Shown: in pieces, positions 27,463 through 37,400 of the stretch
Position numbering within the stretch: the stretch's first letter is position 1
Layout: every line of letters starts with the position of its first letter
Assembly (NCBI GenBank): GCA_029245125.1
Contig: JAQWPZ010000017.1
Coordinates: forward strand, 62,001-126,000
Reading direction: 5' to 3'
DNA: 64,000 nt
DNA from: Rubripirellula sp.
GTDB taxonomy: Bacteria > Planctomycetota > Planctomycetia > Pirellulales > Pirellulaceae
Program-made: the position numbers and the translations under genes
The notes under the pieces: model-generated
The model's input: the letters and a program-made list of their open reading frames with translations, nothing else
What the model was told of the DNA's origin: nothing
Database searches by the model: none

Positions 27463-29223
27463 ATGCAACGACAGTGGCGTATCATTCCGCATGACGCCGG
27501 TCGTGTCGAGCAAATGATTCGCTCAACGCGTTTACCGCCCGTTGTTGCGCAATTGCTGGTGAGTCGTGGCGTCTATAACGCCGAGGATGCCAGCCGTTTC
27601 TTGGATACAAAGCTGATCGGATTGCGCGATCCGCAACTCTTGCCTGGAATGGCAGACGCCACAGACCTGATCGTGGAAGCGATCAACAGCAAGACACCGG
27701 TCGTCATCTACGGCGACTACGATTGCGACGGTATGACCGGAACCGCAATCTTGTACAACGGGTTGCGATTGCTGGACGCTGATGTCAGTTACTTCGTACC
27801 GAACCGTTTAGAAGACGGGTATGGATTGAACGAAGACGCGATCCGCAAACTTGCCCAGCGTGGCAAGAAATTAATCGTCACGGTTGATTGCGGAATCACC
27901 AGCATTGCTCACGCAGATCTATGTCGTGAATTGGGCGTCAAGCTGATCATTACCGACCACCACACGCTGGCGGATCGGTTGCCAGCGGCGGAAGCCATTG
28001 TGCATCCCAGGTTGCCTGGTTCGACGTATCCCTTCGGCGAACTATGTGGTGCTGGTGTCGCTTTCAAGTTGGCGTGGTCGATCTGTCAAAAAGTTTGCGG
28101 CGCTAAAAAAGTGAGTGAGTCGCTGCGACGCTACCTCATGCAATCGCTTTCATTAGCCGCGATCGGAACGGTGGCCGATGTCGTCCCCTTGTTGGATGAG
28201 AACCGAATTCTGGTCGAGCATGGGATTCGGATGCTTCGTGGTGAGCCACTGCCAGGATTGGTTGAATTGATGAAGTTGACCAAGCTGGATCAGGTTTCAA
28301 CTCTCAACACCGAAAGTATTGCGTTTAGTTTGGCACCCCGTTTGAACGCTGCTGGGCGTTTGGGTCAGGCCCAGTTGGCGATCGAGTTGCTGACGACACC
28401 TGCCGGCGATCGAACCAATCAACTTGCTGATTACATTCACCAGTTGAACAACACACGCGATACCTTGCAGCGGAGTGTGACGTTGGCTGCCAGTAAGCAG
28501 GCGAAGTCCGAGTTTGATCCGGAGGGAGATCCGGCGCTCGTGCTCGCTGGGGTTGGCTGGCATCAAGGGGTCATCGGAGTCGTGGCAGGACGTTTGGCCG
28601 ATAAGTACGCCAAGCCCGTATTGGTGTTGTCGATGGATGCGACTGGTAAATCGGAGGCGGTTGGTTCGGGCCGAGTTGGTGGCACCGAAGTTGACTTGCA
28701 CGAAGCCTTGACTGAGTGTGAACATCGCTTGGTGCGATTTGGTGGCCACCGTGCCGCCGCAGGTTTGACGATCGATGAGAGAGAGATCGAAGCTTTTCGC
28801 GGAGACTTCTGTGAAGCGGTCGCCCGCCAGTGGACGGACAAAGAAATTGTGCCGGAAATTGTGATTGATGCGGAGGCGACTTTTGGTCAGCTGAATCTTG
28901 AAGTGATCAAGCAGATCGAAATGTTGGCACCGTTCGGGTGTGGGAATCCACGCCCCGTCCTATTCTGCGGTGGAGTCGAATTGGACCAGCCAGCGCGACG
29001 CATGGGTGGTGGAGACCGACATCTGACCGTCAATTTGCGACAGGGTAGCAAGGTGATTCGTGCGGTTGCCTTTAGCGCTGGCGATTGGTGCGATCAGCTG
29101 AATGAGGCGGATGGCCAAATAGAGATTGCTTATCGGCCAGTGATTAATGAATTTCGCGGTTTTCGAAAGGTCGAAATTCATCTTGTCGATTGGCGGCCCG
29201 CGACAAGTTTGGCCGCTGTTTAA
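27463..29223 (+). CDS. recJ: Single-stranded-DNA-specific exonuclease RecJ
   Basis: The start is ATG 27463 (586 aa), with GGAG six bases upstream; an in-frame ATG at 27403 is less well placed. DHH-superfamily motifs are clear: YGDYDCDGMTGTA (motif I), VDCGITS, ITDHHTL (the DHH motif), and the DHHA1-type region GSGRVGGTEVDLHEAL with GGHRAAAG. The C-terminal OB-like domain includes LAPFGCGNPRPV. RecJ degrades single-stranded DNA 5' to 3' in mismatch repair and RecF-pathway recombination, using Mn2+ or Mg2+. Length is normal for the family. Confidence 0.95.
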   Translation: MQRQWRIIPHDAGRVEQMIRSTRLPPVVAQLLVSRGVYNAEDASRFLDTKLIGLRDPQLLPGMADATDLIVEAINSKTPVVIYGDYDCDGMTGTAILYNGLRLLDADVSYFVPNRLEDGYGLNEDAIRKLAQRGKKLIVTVDCGITSIAHADLCRELGVKLIITDHHTLADRLPAAEAIVHPRLPGSTYPFGELCGAGVAFKLAWSICQKVCGAKKVSESLRRYLMQSLSLAAIGTVADVVPLLDENRILVEHGIRMLRGEPLPGLVELMKLTKLDQVSTLNTESIAFSLAPRLNAAGRLGQAQLAIELLTTPAGDRTNQLADYIHQLNNTRDTLQRSVTLAASKQAKSEFDPEGDPALVLAGVGWHQGVIGVVAGRLADKYAKPVLVLSMDATGKSEAVGSGRVGGTEVDLHEALTECEHRLVRFGGHRAAAGLTIDEREIEAFRGDFCEAVARQWTDKEIVPEIVIDAEATFGQLNLEVIKQIEMLAPFGCGNPRPVLFCGGVELDQPARRMGGGDRHLTVNLRQGSKVIRAVAFSAGDWCDQLNEADGQIEIAYRPVINEFRGFRKVEIHLVDWRPATSLAAV

Positions 29224-29383
29224 ACGAGAGATGGCGTTTGTCGTGGTTGATCTCCAGTCAGGCAAAGCAACGTATCGATTGCGTGTCGCGAAAGTTTTCT
29301 CGCGGAAGGCCTGCGGCGACCGCCGGCACGCTCCCTGGAGGCTATGCTGGCTTCTGCAATCCCGCAACCTGAGTGAGTCTGCT

Positions 29384-30724
29384 ATGAGATTAATGCTGAT
29401 CTGTTTAGTGTCGTGTCTTATGTTCTGGTGCCTCGCACCAAGTGCACCCGCGGCGGAACGCCCAAATATTGTCTTGGTCCTGGTTGACGACCTCGGCTAT
29501 GGCGACCTCGCCTGTTTTGGTGCCGAGGATATGCGTACGCCTCACCTTGACGCGTTGATGGCACGCGGCATGCGTTTCGACAACTTCTATGCCAACTGCA
29601 CCGTTTGTTCACCCACCCGCGCATCGCTAATCACCGGTCGTTATCCCGATATCGCCGGTGTGCCCGGAGTGATTCGGCAATGGGATGAAAATTGTTGGGG
29701 CTACCTTGATCCCAACGCCGTGACACTACCGCAGATGTTAAAGACGGCCGGCTATCAAACCGGAATGGTTGGTAAGTGGCACTTGGGGTTCGCGAAACCA
29801 AACGTTCCTAACCATCGTGGCTTTGATTTTTTTCACGGCTTCCTCGGTGACATGATGGATGATTATTACGATCACCTGCGAGGTGGCGAAAATTGGATGC
29901 GGCTGAATGACCAAGTCATTCAGCCGGAAGGTCATGCGACGGATTTGTTTACGCAGTGGTCGATTGATTACATCCGCGATCAGGCGGCTGATGACTCGGA
30001 GCCGTTCTTTTTGTATCTCGCCTACAACGCGCCACATTTTCCGATTCAACCGCCTGAATCCTGGTTCAAGAAAGTACAGGAACGGGAGCCGCAGCTAAAC
30101 GAAAAGCGGGCGAAGAATGTTGCTTTCGTTGAACACCTGGACGACGGGATTGGTCGTCTGATCGCTGCTATTAAAGATGCCGGTATCGAGGACAATACAT
30201 TGGTGATCTTTTCGTCAGACAATGGCGGATCATTGCCGCACGCTCAGAGTAACGGTGAGCTCCGTGGTGGCAAACAGGATCATTGGGAAGGAGGGATTCG
30301 TGTGCCGACGTGTGCTGTTTGGCCCGGCAAGATTCCTGTGAAGCGTTCTGCGGAGATGGGAATGACGATGGACTTCTTGCCCACTTTGTGTGAAATCGCT
30401 GGAGCCGAGGTGACCGCGCCGATCGATGGACATTCACTTGCAGATATTTGGCTGCGTGGTGGTCAGGGTGATCCTGAGCGAATCATGGTATGGGTGAGGA
30501 GAGAGGGAAACAAACGCTATCAAGGGCGGGCTTACTACGCGATTCGAAAAGGTCCTTGGAAATTACAGCAGAGTTCACCATTCGAGCCGATGGTGCTGGT
30601 GAACATGGATGAGGACCCCCTCGAGCAAAATCCCCAGCAACCGACGGGCAAAATTGCGGGCGAACTGCAACGAGAGTTAATGTTGCACCTGCAGCGAGCT
30701 GGTCGCGTTGCCTGGCAGCCCTAA
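29384..30724 (+). CDS. Secreted arylsulfatase-family sulfatase (canonical active site)
   Basis: The start is ATG 29384 (446 aa), opening a signal peptide (LMLICLVSCLMFWCLAPS, cut near AAE). The longer frame from 29147 overlaps recJ and is rejected. Motifs are canonical: the metal-binding pair D35-D36 in VDDLGYGD, the formylglycine site C75-S-P-T-R79, GKWHLG, NAPHFP and SSDNGG. It hydrolyses sulfate esters, probably on an algal or other sulfated polysaccharide, after conversion of Cys75 to formylglycine by an anaerobic or FGE-type modifying enzyme not seen here. The substrate is unknown. It stands between recJ and an esterase. Confidence 0.93.
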   Translation: MRLMLICLVSCLMFWCLAPSAPAAERPNIVLVLVDDLGYGDLACFGAEDMRTPHLDALMARGMRFDNFYANCTVCSPTRASLITGRYPDIAGVPGVIRQWDENCWGYLDPNAVTLPQMLKTAGYQTGMVGKWHLGFAKPNVPNHRGFDFFHGFLGDMMDDYYDHLRGGENWMRLNDQVIQPEGHATDLFTQWSIDYIRDQAADDSEPFFLYLAYNAPHFPIQPPESWFKKVQEREPQLNEKRAKNVAFVEHLDDGIGRLIAAIKDAGIEDNTLVIFSSDNGGSLPHAQSNGELRGGKQDHWEGGIRVPTCAVWPGKIPVKRSAEMGMTMDFLPTLCEIAGAEVTAPIDGHSLADIWLRGGQGDPERIMVWVRREGNKRYQGRAYYAIRKGPWKLQQSSPFEPMVLVNMDEDPLEQNPQQPTGKIAGELQRELMLHLQRAGRVAWQP

Positions 30725-30765
30725 ACACAACCTGCCTGGCAACCCTAAAGAAGAGAGATTTAACT

Positions 30766-31500
30766 ATGCCAACCGCCCACCGCACCCGCATCGGGCCCCT
30801 GGATTGCATTGTCGTTGACGGTGGCGAATCGCCAACGATCCCAGTCATCATTTGTCACGGCTACGGAGCTTCGTATGAAGATTTGGCACCGCTGTCGGGT
30901 GAATGGATTGCATTGTTAGGCGAGAAAGCAAAGGAGTTTCAGTTCGTCTTTCCCGACGCGCCCCATTCATTGGAAGCTATGGGAATGCCGGATGCTCGCG
31001 CCTGGTGGCCGATCAATATGGCGCAATTGGCTGAGGCAGTGCAAGCTTCGCAATTTGATGAGTTGCATGAACAGGTTCCGCCCGGGATCGATGGCTCACG
31101 CGAGAAATTGTGCGAAACAATTGAGTCTCTTTGTGAATCTTTTGAGGGAGCATCCACTCCACTGGTCATGGGTGGTTTTTCGCAAGGCGCAATGCTGACG
31201 ATGGACACTGCCTTGCGTGGTTCAGTGCAATCGCCTGCCCTGCTCTTGCAGTTTTCCGGAACGATCGTATGCAAGTCGCAATGGCAGGCGAATCTGAATC
31301 GATTGCACGAGACTGCCGTCTTCCAATCACATGGCGAGATTGATCCGATTTTGCCCTACTCAAGTGCTGTGTCGCTGCACGAAATGTTGCGTGATGCAGA
31401 AGTGCCGATCGACTTTCATTCGTTTATGGGTCCGCACACGATTGATGTCGATTCTGTTCAGCGAACTGCGATCGCGTTGGCAAAGTTGGTGGCAGAATAG
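30766..31500 (+). CDS. Phospholipase/carboxylesterase-type alpha/beta hydrolase
   Basis: A 244-residue cytosolic alpha/beta hydrolase. The nucleophile elbow is GFSQGA (Ser near residue 141), the acid probably lies in GEIDPILPY, and the His in MGPHTIDVD. The HGYGAS oxyanion-loop region is near the N-terminus. This is the pattern of the short-chain carboxylesterase/lysophospholipase family (YpfH/EstB-like). It lies 41 bp after the sulfatase gene; GAAGAGAG just before the ATG could be the ribosome-binding site. Confidence 0.85.
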   Translation: MPTAHRTRIGPLDCIVVDGGESPTIPVIICHGYGASYEDLAPLSGEWIALLGEKAKEFQFVFPDAPHSLEAMGMPDARAWWPINMAQLAEAVQASQFDELHEQVPPGIDGSREKLCETIESLCESFEGASTPLVMGGFSQGAMLTMDTALRGSVQSPALLLQFSGTIVCKSQWQANLNRLHETAVFQSHGEIDPILPYSSAVSLHEMLRDAEVPIDFHSFMGPHTIDVDSVQRTAIALAKLVAE

Positions 31501-31846
31501 CAGTGACGCCTGCGGTCGCGTTACCCAGCGAGAGAGCTGTCTTGGCTACGTGAGGTGCTTGTCGTCTCCGCTCCCGCGAGAACCGCTGCCAACGCGATTT
31601 TGGGGGAGCGACTTAAAATTCACCAAACCGCTTCTGCTTGTGGAATCCAAATTACGGCTGCGGTCTGGGCGACTGATGAGACAATTCGACGTATAACAGC
31701 GTTTGTTGGGAACCTCTTGGCGGAAGTTTACCCTGACTAGCCCATCCAAGTTCCTCGCCTCGCATTTTGAGGGTCGCGGTGAACGTGATGCCAGCAACTG
31801 GCGGAATGAAATGATCTCGCCTCCAAATCACACCAGCTCAACTTGA
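31501..31846. other. Intergenic stretch with no supported gene
   Basis: These 346 bp lie between the esterase and the DinB-like gene. A 61-codon plus-strand frame (31555-31740) and an 83-codon minus-strand frame overlap here, but neither has a recognisable domain or a convincing ribosome-binding site. I see no hairpin with a T tract and no repeat. Confidence 0.5.
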
Positions 31847-32401
31847 ATGATGAAACGACTTCGTGGCCGGCGACCCGAGCGGTCGGAATATACGGTTGAA
31901 TATCAGCACGGACTGATCTCATTGCTGGATGGGGACGACGTTATGCCGATCCTGAGTCAGCAGCAGTATTGGTTGTGTGAATTAGCGAGCCACTTGAGTG
32001 TCGAGCAGATCGATAAGGTGCACGCCCCCTACACTTGGACGATCCGGCAGGTCTTTGAGCATGTAGCCGATGCGGAACGTGTGTTTGGATACCGGATATT
32101 GCGAGCTGCTGCGGGCGATGAGACTCCAGTGAGTACTTGGGACGAGAACGAATACGCACGACGTCGGTTCGGGCTTGGAACCTTCACAACCATCGTCAGC
32201 GAGGTTGGTGCGCTTCGAAACGCGAATCTTTGCTTGCTTCAACGTCTGGTCCCATCTTGCTGGGAGCATTACGCGACGGTTGACGATCAATCGATCACCG
32301 TACGAGCCATGGCATGGTTGTGTGCCGGTCATCTGCATCATCATCTACAGATCGTCGAGCAGCGGTGTGGTGTTAGCGTGCAGAGATTGCCTTCGGGATG
32401 A
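31847..32401 (+). CDS. DinB superfamily protein
   Basis: A 184-residue protein starting at one of two consecutive ATG codons (31847 or 31850). From about residue 35 it has the four-helix DinB/DUF664 pattern: WTIRQVFEHVADAERVFGYR carries the first metal-binding His, and the C-terminal WLCAGHLHHHLQIVEQR supplies further His residues. DinB-like proteins bind a divalent metal, and many are thiol S-transferases or of unknown role. The first 30 residues are a basic, non-conserved extension, and a start at ATG 31943 (MPILSQQQ) is equally possible. Confidence 0.8.
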   Translation: MMKRLRGRRPERSEYTVEYQHGLISLLDGDDVMPILSQQQYWLCELASHLSVEQIDKVHAPYTWTIRQVFEHVADAERVFGYRILRAAAGDETPVSTWDENEYARRRFGLGTFTTIVSEVGALRNANLCLLQRLVPSCWEHYATVDDQSITVRAMAWLCAGHLHHHLQIVEQRCGVSVQRLPSG

Positions 32402-32561
32402 TTCTGCAGCATACGGAACCGCTCGGGTTCACTCGGCCGGTTCTGGGACTGACTGGAATCGTGCCATTCCAGTCAGAATCGTCTTGGTGCCGTTACGTTT
32501 TGAGCAGAAGGCTCTAGAATAACGGTGAATTCTGGGCACCTCATTTTAATTGGGATTCAAC

Positions 32562-34121
32562 GTGACTGCTGACGAAGCCTTCGATTCTTATTCGGTCAAG
32601 CACGGCTTGTCGGACCTGTTAGGGAGCGGGGTTGATCCCGTTCAGGCTGGGCTAAAGCTGCGTGAGCTCGCAGAGGGATCCACTGGCCGTGGAAAAGAGT
32701 TAGTTGAATCGATGGCGGCTGAGGCGAATCAGTTGCAGCAATCAGACCCGGCGATCGTTGGTGGTTTGTTGAGTTTGTTGCACATGGTTGTGTTGCAGTC
32801 TGGGCCGGAAGGTATCCGTGAAATGGATCCAGGTCAGTTGCAGCAGATTGAAAGTTCGTTGCCGGCGGAATCTCCCAACCAGCATTTGTTGCAGCATCTG
32901 TATGCGATGATTCAAACCGATCAGTCGCTGCGGTTGCTCGTCGCTTCCTTGCGAAACAGGCCCCCGGAGGACTGGATTGCCGCAGCGCAGGTTCTGAGTC
33001 CCTTGATGCAGCATGATGATTGGTCGGTTGACGCACTGTATCCCGGGATCTTGGATTGCTTGCAGTCGCCGAGCCTCGCGTCGCCCGTGCTCGACGTCGC
33101 GAGTTTCTTGTTGCGAAAGTCACAAGTAGACTGTCATCCAGCTGCAGAACGTTTGCCAATGTTGAACGAACTGTTGGGAGCGGTCAGCGGCCGGTTAAGT
33201 CGGTTCGAGCAAGACCCCCGAGTGCTTGGCGATAGCGTCGAGGTCGTACAGGCAAAATTGGGAGAGGCGGTCGCCTTGGCCGTTTCTCTTTGCGACACAC
33301 TGGCGCTGATCGGCGATGAATCATCCATTGGTAAATTGAATCAAGCGATCGAACTACGGCACCGGCGAGTTCAATGTGAGGCGGCTGGTGCCTTGGCGCG
33401 TTTTGGTGATGAGGTTGGTAAAAAACGCTTGATTGAACTTACGGAGGATCCTGCTGCTCGGTTGAGGGCAATTTCCTACGCAGACGAACTCGATCTAGGC
33501 GAATCGGTGGATGATGCCTACCGCACTGACAACGCGACAGCTGAAGCAGAGATGGCTGTTTGGTTAAGCCAGCCACAGCAAATGGGTGTGCCGCCAACAC
33601 ATGTTGAAGTGATCGAAACGCGGCGGATGTTGTGGCCAAGTTTCCAGGATCCGGTCGATATCGCTCTAGTACGGTTTGAATATAACTTCGGCGATCGCGC
33701 TTTCAGTAACGTAGGGGTCTGTGGGCCTGTGACATTCGCAATGTCAGCGGACGTTGCCGATTTTCCTGTTGATGATATTTTTGAAATCTACGCTGGCTGG
33801 CACGCGGAGCATCCCGATATCTTCTCGATCTCTGCTGATTCGTTTAACGAAGTCCAAGCTCGTATGATGGCAGCTTTCGCGAAACATCTTTCCCAATTGG
33901 GATATGAATCGGTTGATGCCAAGCAATTGGGTTTCTTTTTAGATGAGCATGCAGGGGTATTTCAGGCGGTTCGTGATGACACCGAGTGTGTCGTCGTCAC
34001 CGATGGTTTGGAAACGATCGACAAACCGATTTCCGGACGAATGCGTCCGCCGACCCCAGAGGACATCTTCAATCTGTATAAAGGAAGAAAGATGCTGCGA
34101 ACCTTTAACACCGGTTCGTGA
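32562..34121 (+). CDS. HEAT-like repeat protein of unknown function, first gene of FtsK cassette
   Basis: The start is uncertain. GTG 32562 with GGGA six bases upstream gives 519 residues; TTG 32550 would add four. Residues about 20-330 are almost wholly helical and look like an alpha-solenoid, with one clear HEAT-like unit (HRRVQCEAAGALARFGDEVG). The last 190 residues are a mixed alpha/beta domain (VEVIETRRMLWPSFQDPVDI; FNEVQARMMAAFAKHLSQLGY) that I cannot assign. No signal peptide or membrane segment is seen. It is 27 bp upstream of the small helical protein and lies on the same strand as the FtsK/EssC-like ATPase, so a function in the same system is inferred. Confidence 0.8.
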   Translation: MTADEAFDSYSVKHGLSDLLGSGVDPVQAGLKLRELAEGSTGRGKELVESMAAEANQLQQSDPAIVGGLLSLLHMVVLQSGPEGIREMDPGQLQQIESSLPAESPNQHLLQHLYAMIQTDQSLRLLVASLRNRPPEDWIAAAQVLSPLMQHDDWSVDALYPGILDCLQSPSLASPVLDVASFLLRKSQVDCHPAAERLPMLNELLGAVSGRLSRFEQDPRVLGDSVEVVQAKLGEAVALAVSLCDTLALIGDESSIGKLNQAIELRHRRVQCEAAGALARFGDEVGKKRLIELTEDPAARLRAISYADELDLGESVDDAYRTDNATAEAEMAVWLSQPQQMGVPPTHVEVIETRRMLWPSFQDPVDIALVRFEYNFGDRAFSNVGVCGPVTFAMSADVADFPVDDIFEIYAGWHAEHPDIFSISADSFNEVQARMMAAFAKHLSQLGYESVDAKQLGFFLDEHAGVFQAVRDDTECVVVTDGLETIDKPISGRMRPPTPEDIFNLYKGRKMLRTFNTGS

Positions 34122-34148
34122 TCCACCTCTTGCCCCCCCGAGTGCCGC

Positions 34149-34400
34149 ATGTCTTTCAATCTCGGTCGAATTACAGATTTCGAGGGTAGGTTACAGCGGG
34201 ATTACGTTGAATTTGCACGGCTTTGGGCTGCGGTTCGGGAAGATTGGTTGGATGACCAGTGTCGCAAATTTGAACAAAAACATCTGCATTCTTTGGGTCC
34301 CAGTTTGAGCCGGTTCACGGCGGAGTTACATGAATTTTGCGACTCCGTTCGAAAAGCGGAGGGGGAGCTTCGCGATCATCACCGAGCCGGTGGCGAGTAA
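34149..34400 (+). CDS. Small helical protein, possible WXG100-like partner of the FtsK-like ATPase
   Basis: An 83-residue protein without a signal peptide. It appears as two helices around a short turn: residues 7-31, then W33-L-D35 and a second helix from about 37 to 76 (DQCRKFEQKHLHSLGPSLSR). Size, two-helix hairpin and a Trp at the turn followed by an aromatic in helix 2 (FE) recall WXG100/Esx proteins, but the third position is Asp rather than Gly and no C-terminal YxxxD/E export signal is present. It sits directly between the HEAT-like protein and a large FtsK/EssC-like ATPase, the usual neighbour of Esx proteins. The resemblance is by eye and could be chance for a small helical protein. 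Confidence 0.65.
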   Translation: MSFNLGRITDFEGRLQRDYVEFARLWAAVREDWLDDQCRKFEQKHLHSLGPSLSRFTAELHEFCDSVRKAEGELRDHHRAGGE

Positions 34401-34477
34401 CTAAACTGGGAGGAAGGTTTTTAAGGCCTGTCGAACGTCTTTGCCTTTGGTTCGTTTCTCTGCTGAGTTGAGTTTCC

Positions 34478-37400
34478 ATGAAAGACTCTTCCGTCGGTCC
34501 CGTAGGGCTATTTGATAATCGGCGTCAGCAACGCTTACTGGATGGGTTATCGGACCGCTTTCGATCATGTGTTGAGCGGCAAAAAGATCTGCAGTCGCAG
34601 CACGCGGAAGAGCTGAAGAATGAGGGCGAGCAGCTAACCAGCATGGTCGATGAGACGACGGCGACTTGCCGTCGGCAAAGACGTGAAATGCTCGCGCAGT
34701 GGGATCGGACGGAAGAAGAGCTGATTAGTGGTTACGAGTCGACCGTCATCAAGACCCGGCAAGAGTTGAATCGCCTCGCAGCGAAATTCAGACGGAAAGC
34801 TGGTGAAGAAACGACAACCATCAATCACAAAGTCAAATCGCGTCGCGAAGCGGTTATAGAGCAATACGACAATCGCAAAAATCAACCGGGGCAACAGCAG
34901 CAAAAAGAGCATCGGGAGATCGATGAATCCTTGCAACCAATTCATCAACATTTGGAATGGGGGCGGGCGCTCACCATTCGCCGCTTGGATCGCTTGCCGG
35001 ATGTTGATCTGAATGAGTCACCGAGTAAGTCGATTTCTTCCCACCCGCCTGAGTCGGTCAAAGAATCAATCGAAACGATTGGTCGGCTAACGCGGGAGTG
35101 TGAGAAGACCGTCAATGAGATGCAGGCTGGTGCCGCATCGAAAATTGTTGACTCGTTTTATCTGCCGGGTGGTGTCGCACTTTTTGTTTTTGTCTGGGCG
35201 ATCGTGGCGTTCTTTGTCGCGCCTCAGCCACCGTGGCTGTGGATGGCTGCTGGAATTATTCCTGCTGGCTTTCTTGGTTTTTCAACTTACTTGATTCTGT
35301 TATGGCCGCTTAAACGCATGACGCGACGACTGTACCCAGAGGTCGAGCGAATCTTTCATGCGGCCGAAAAGTGTGCCGCGGCGGGCCGCGTCATTTCAAG
35401 TCAGGAAGCGGCAGAGATGTCCGCCGACTTGATCACACGTCGTGACTCACACATTGATGCGACCAAGCGATGGAAATTAGAGCAGTTGCAAGAGTTGGAG
35501 ACGGTCCTCAAAGTTGAACAGGAAAAGGCTCGCGAGTCGTTACTCGCGACATTAGAAACTGCCGACAATTCGTACTCAAAGAAAGCTGCCGATGTGGATC
35601 AGCAGATGCGAACTCAGGCGGATAAAGTTGCCGGGCAGATCAAGCAGAAAATCGCTGACACGGATCATCGCTCCCAGACGCATCGCGAGGTGAGTGCTGA
35701 GCGACGCCATGAACATCTGCAGCGACTCGCTGTTCGGTTGCAAGATGGGGTTCGTCGTGGCCTGCATCAGATTGAAATCTGTCAGCAGCGAGCCGATATC
35801 CGTTTCCCGGACTGGGCCGATGTTGCTGGAGGAGCGACGCCGACGGGTAACCTTGATTTCCTGCCGTTGGGATGGTTGAAGGTTGATGAGCGACTTCATT
35901 CATTCCTCCGCCCCCCCGCACTTACTAGCGGTCCTGGTGACGGATCTGATCAGGCGGAGGCATCCCAAGATTCAGACGGCATACTGATTGATTTACCTAT
36001 TCCTGAACGGATGCCTGTGGGATTGCACCGACGGTTGCACAGTGGTGTCGTGATTCGGGCACCCCAGGCTCAAATGAATCAGGCGATCGAGTTGGCGCAC
36101 CAGATTTTGTGGCGGGCATTGACTGGGGCGGAACCGTCGCGAACCAAGTTAACCCTGATTGATCCGCTTGGTCGCGGCCAACATTTCACCAGTTTTATGG
36201 CGTTGGCGGACCATGACCCGTCGCTGGTCGGACACCGCGTCTGGACAACGGACAGCAAGATCGATGAGCGGTTAGGCGAATTATCGCATCACGTCGAGGA
36301 TGTGCTGCAGTCTTCCTTGCGAGATCGTTTCGAGCGGATTGAGGATTACAACGAATTGGCAGGTACGATGGCCGAACCGTACCGCGTTGTGGCTGCGGTC
36401 GGTTTCCCCGAAGGCTTGTCGCGGGAAAGCTATCGGCATCTCAAAGCGTTATTACAAAGTGGTCTGCGTTGTGGAATATTTACCGTCCTTGTTTGCGATG
36501 AAGCAAAGCCATGGCCGGCTGATATGCCATTGCCGACCGGTGAAAAAATTGTGCCGCTCTGCTTGGATGAAAAGGGTGAATGGCATCTCGATCTAGAGGG
36601 TCTAAAGGAACTGCCGTTTGTTCCCGCTCCTGCACCACCAAGCGCATTGCGAGGCGAACTTATCGAGCAGCTTGGAAAAGCTGCGATCTCGGCATCCAAG
36701 GTTGAGATTCCGCTCCAAGCGATTCTGTCAGCTGATGATGAGGGTAATGGCAACACGGATGATGGATTGGGAATAGTGGTTGGTTCGCAGGGCGCCAATC
36801 GATCGCTGTGTTTGCAGTTAGGCGAGGGCGTCCGGCAGCATGTGTTAATCGCGGGGAAAACAGGTTCTGGAAAAAGCACGCTGTTGCACTCCATTATTAC
36901 CTCGGGCGCTCATCATTACCGGCCTGATCAGCTGCAGTTTTATCTGCTGGACTTTAAGAAAGGTGTTGAGTTCAAGCCCTATGCGGATTTGGCAATTCCG
37001 CACGCACGGGTCATTGGAATCGAGAGTGAACGCGAATTCGGCCGCAGTGTGTTGCAACGATTGGATGCTGAACTGCAACAGCGCGGAGAGTTGTTCCGTT
37101 CCGCTGGAGTTCAGGAATTAGGGGATTATCGAACGGCAACAGGCAAGACACTGCCACGTATCATGTTGGTGGTCGATGAGTTTCAGGAGTTGTTCGTTAG
37201 AGATGACCGATTGGCGGGTGATTGCACCATGTTGCTCGACCGTCTTGTGCGACAAGGTCGATCGTTCGGGATGCACGTTATTTTGAGTAGTCAGTCATTG
37301 GCGGGTGCTTACTCATTGCCGCGAGCAACACTCGGGCAAATGGCAGTGCGGATAGCGATGCAATGCAGTGAGTCCGATGCAGCCTTGATCTTGTCAGACG

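Noticed and set aside
31555-31740. 61-codon plus-strand frame between the esterase and DinB genes
   Set aside because: No motif, no clear ribosome-binding site, and equally long frames on the other strand.
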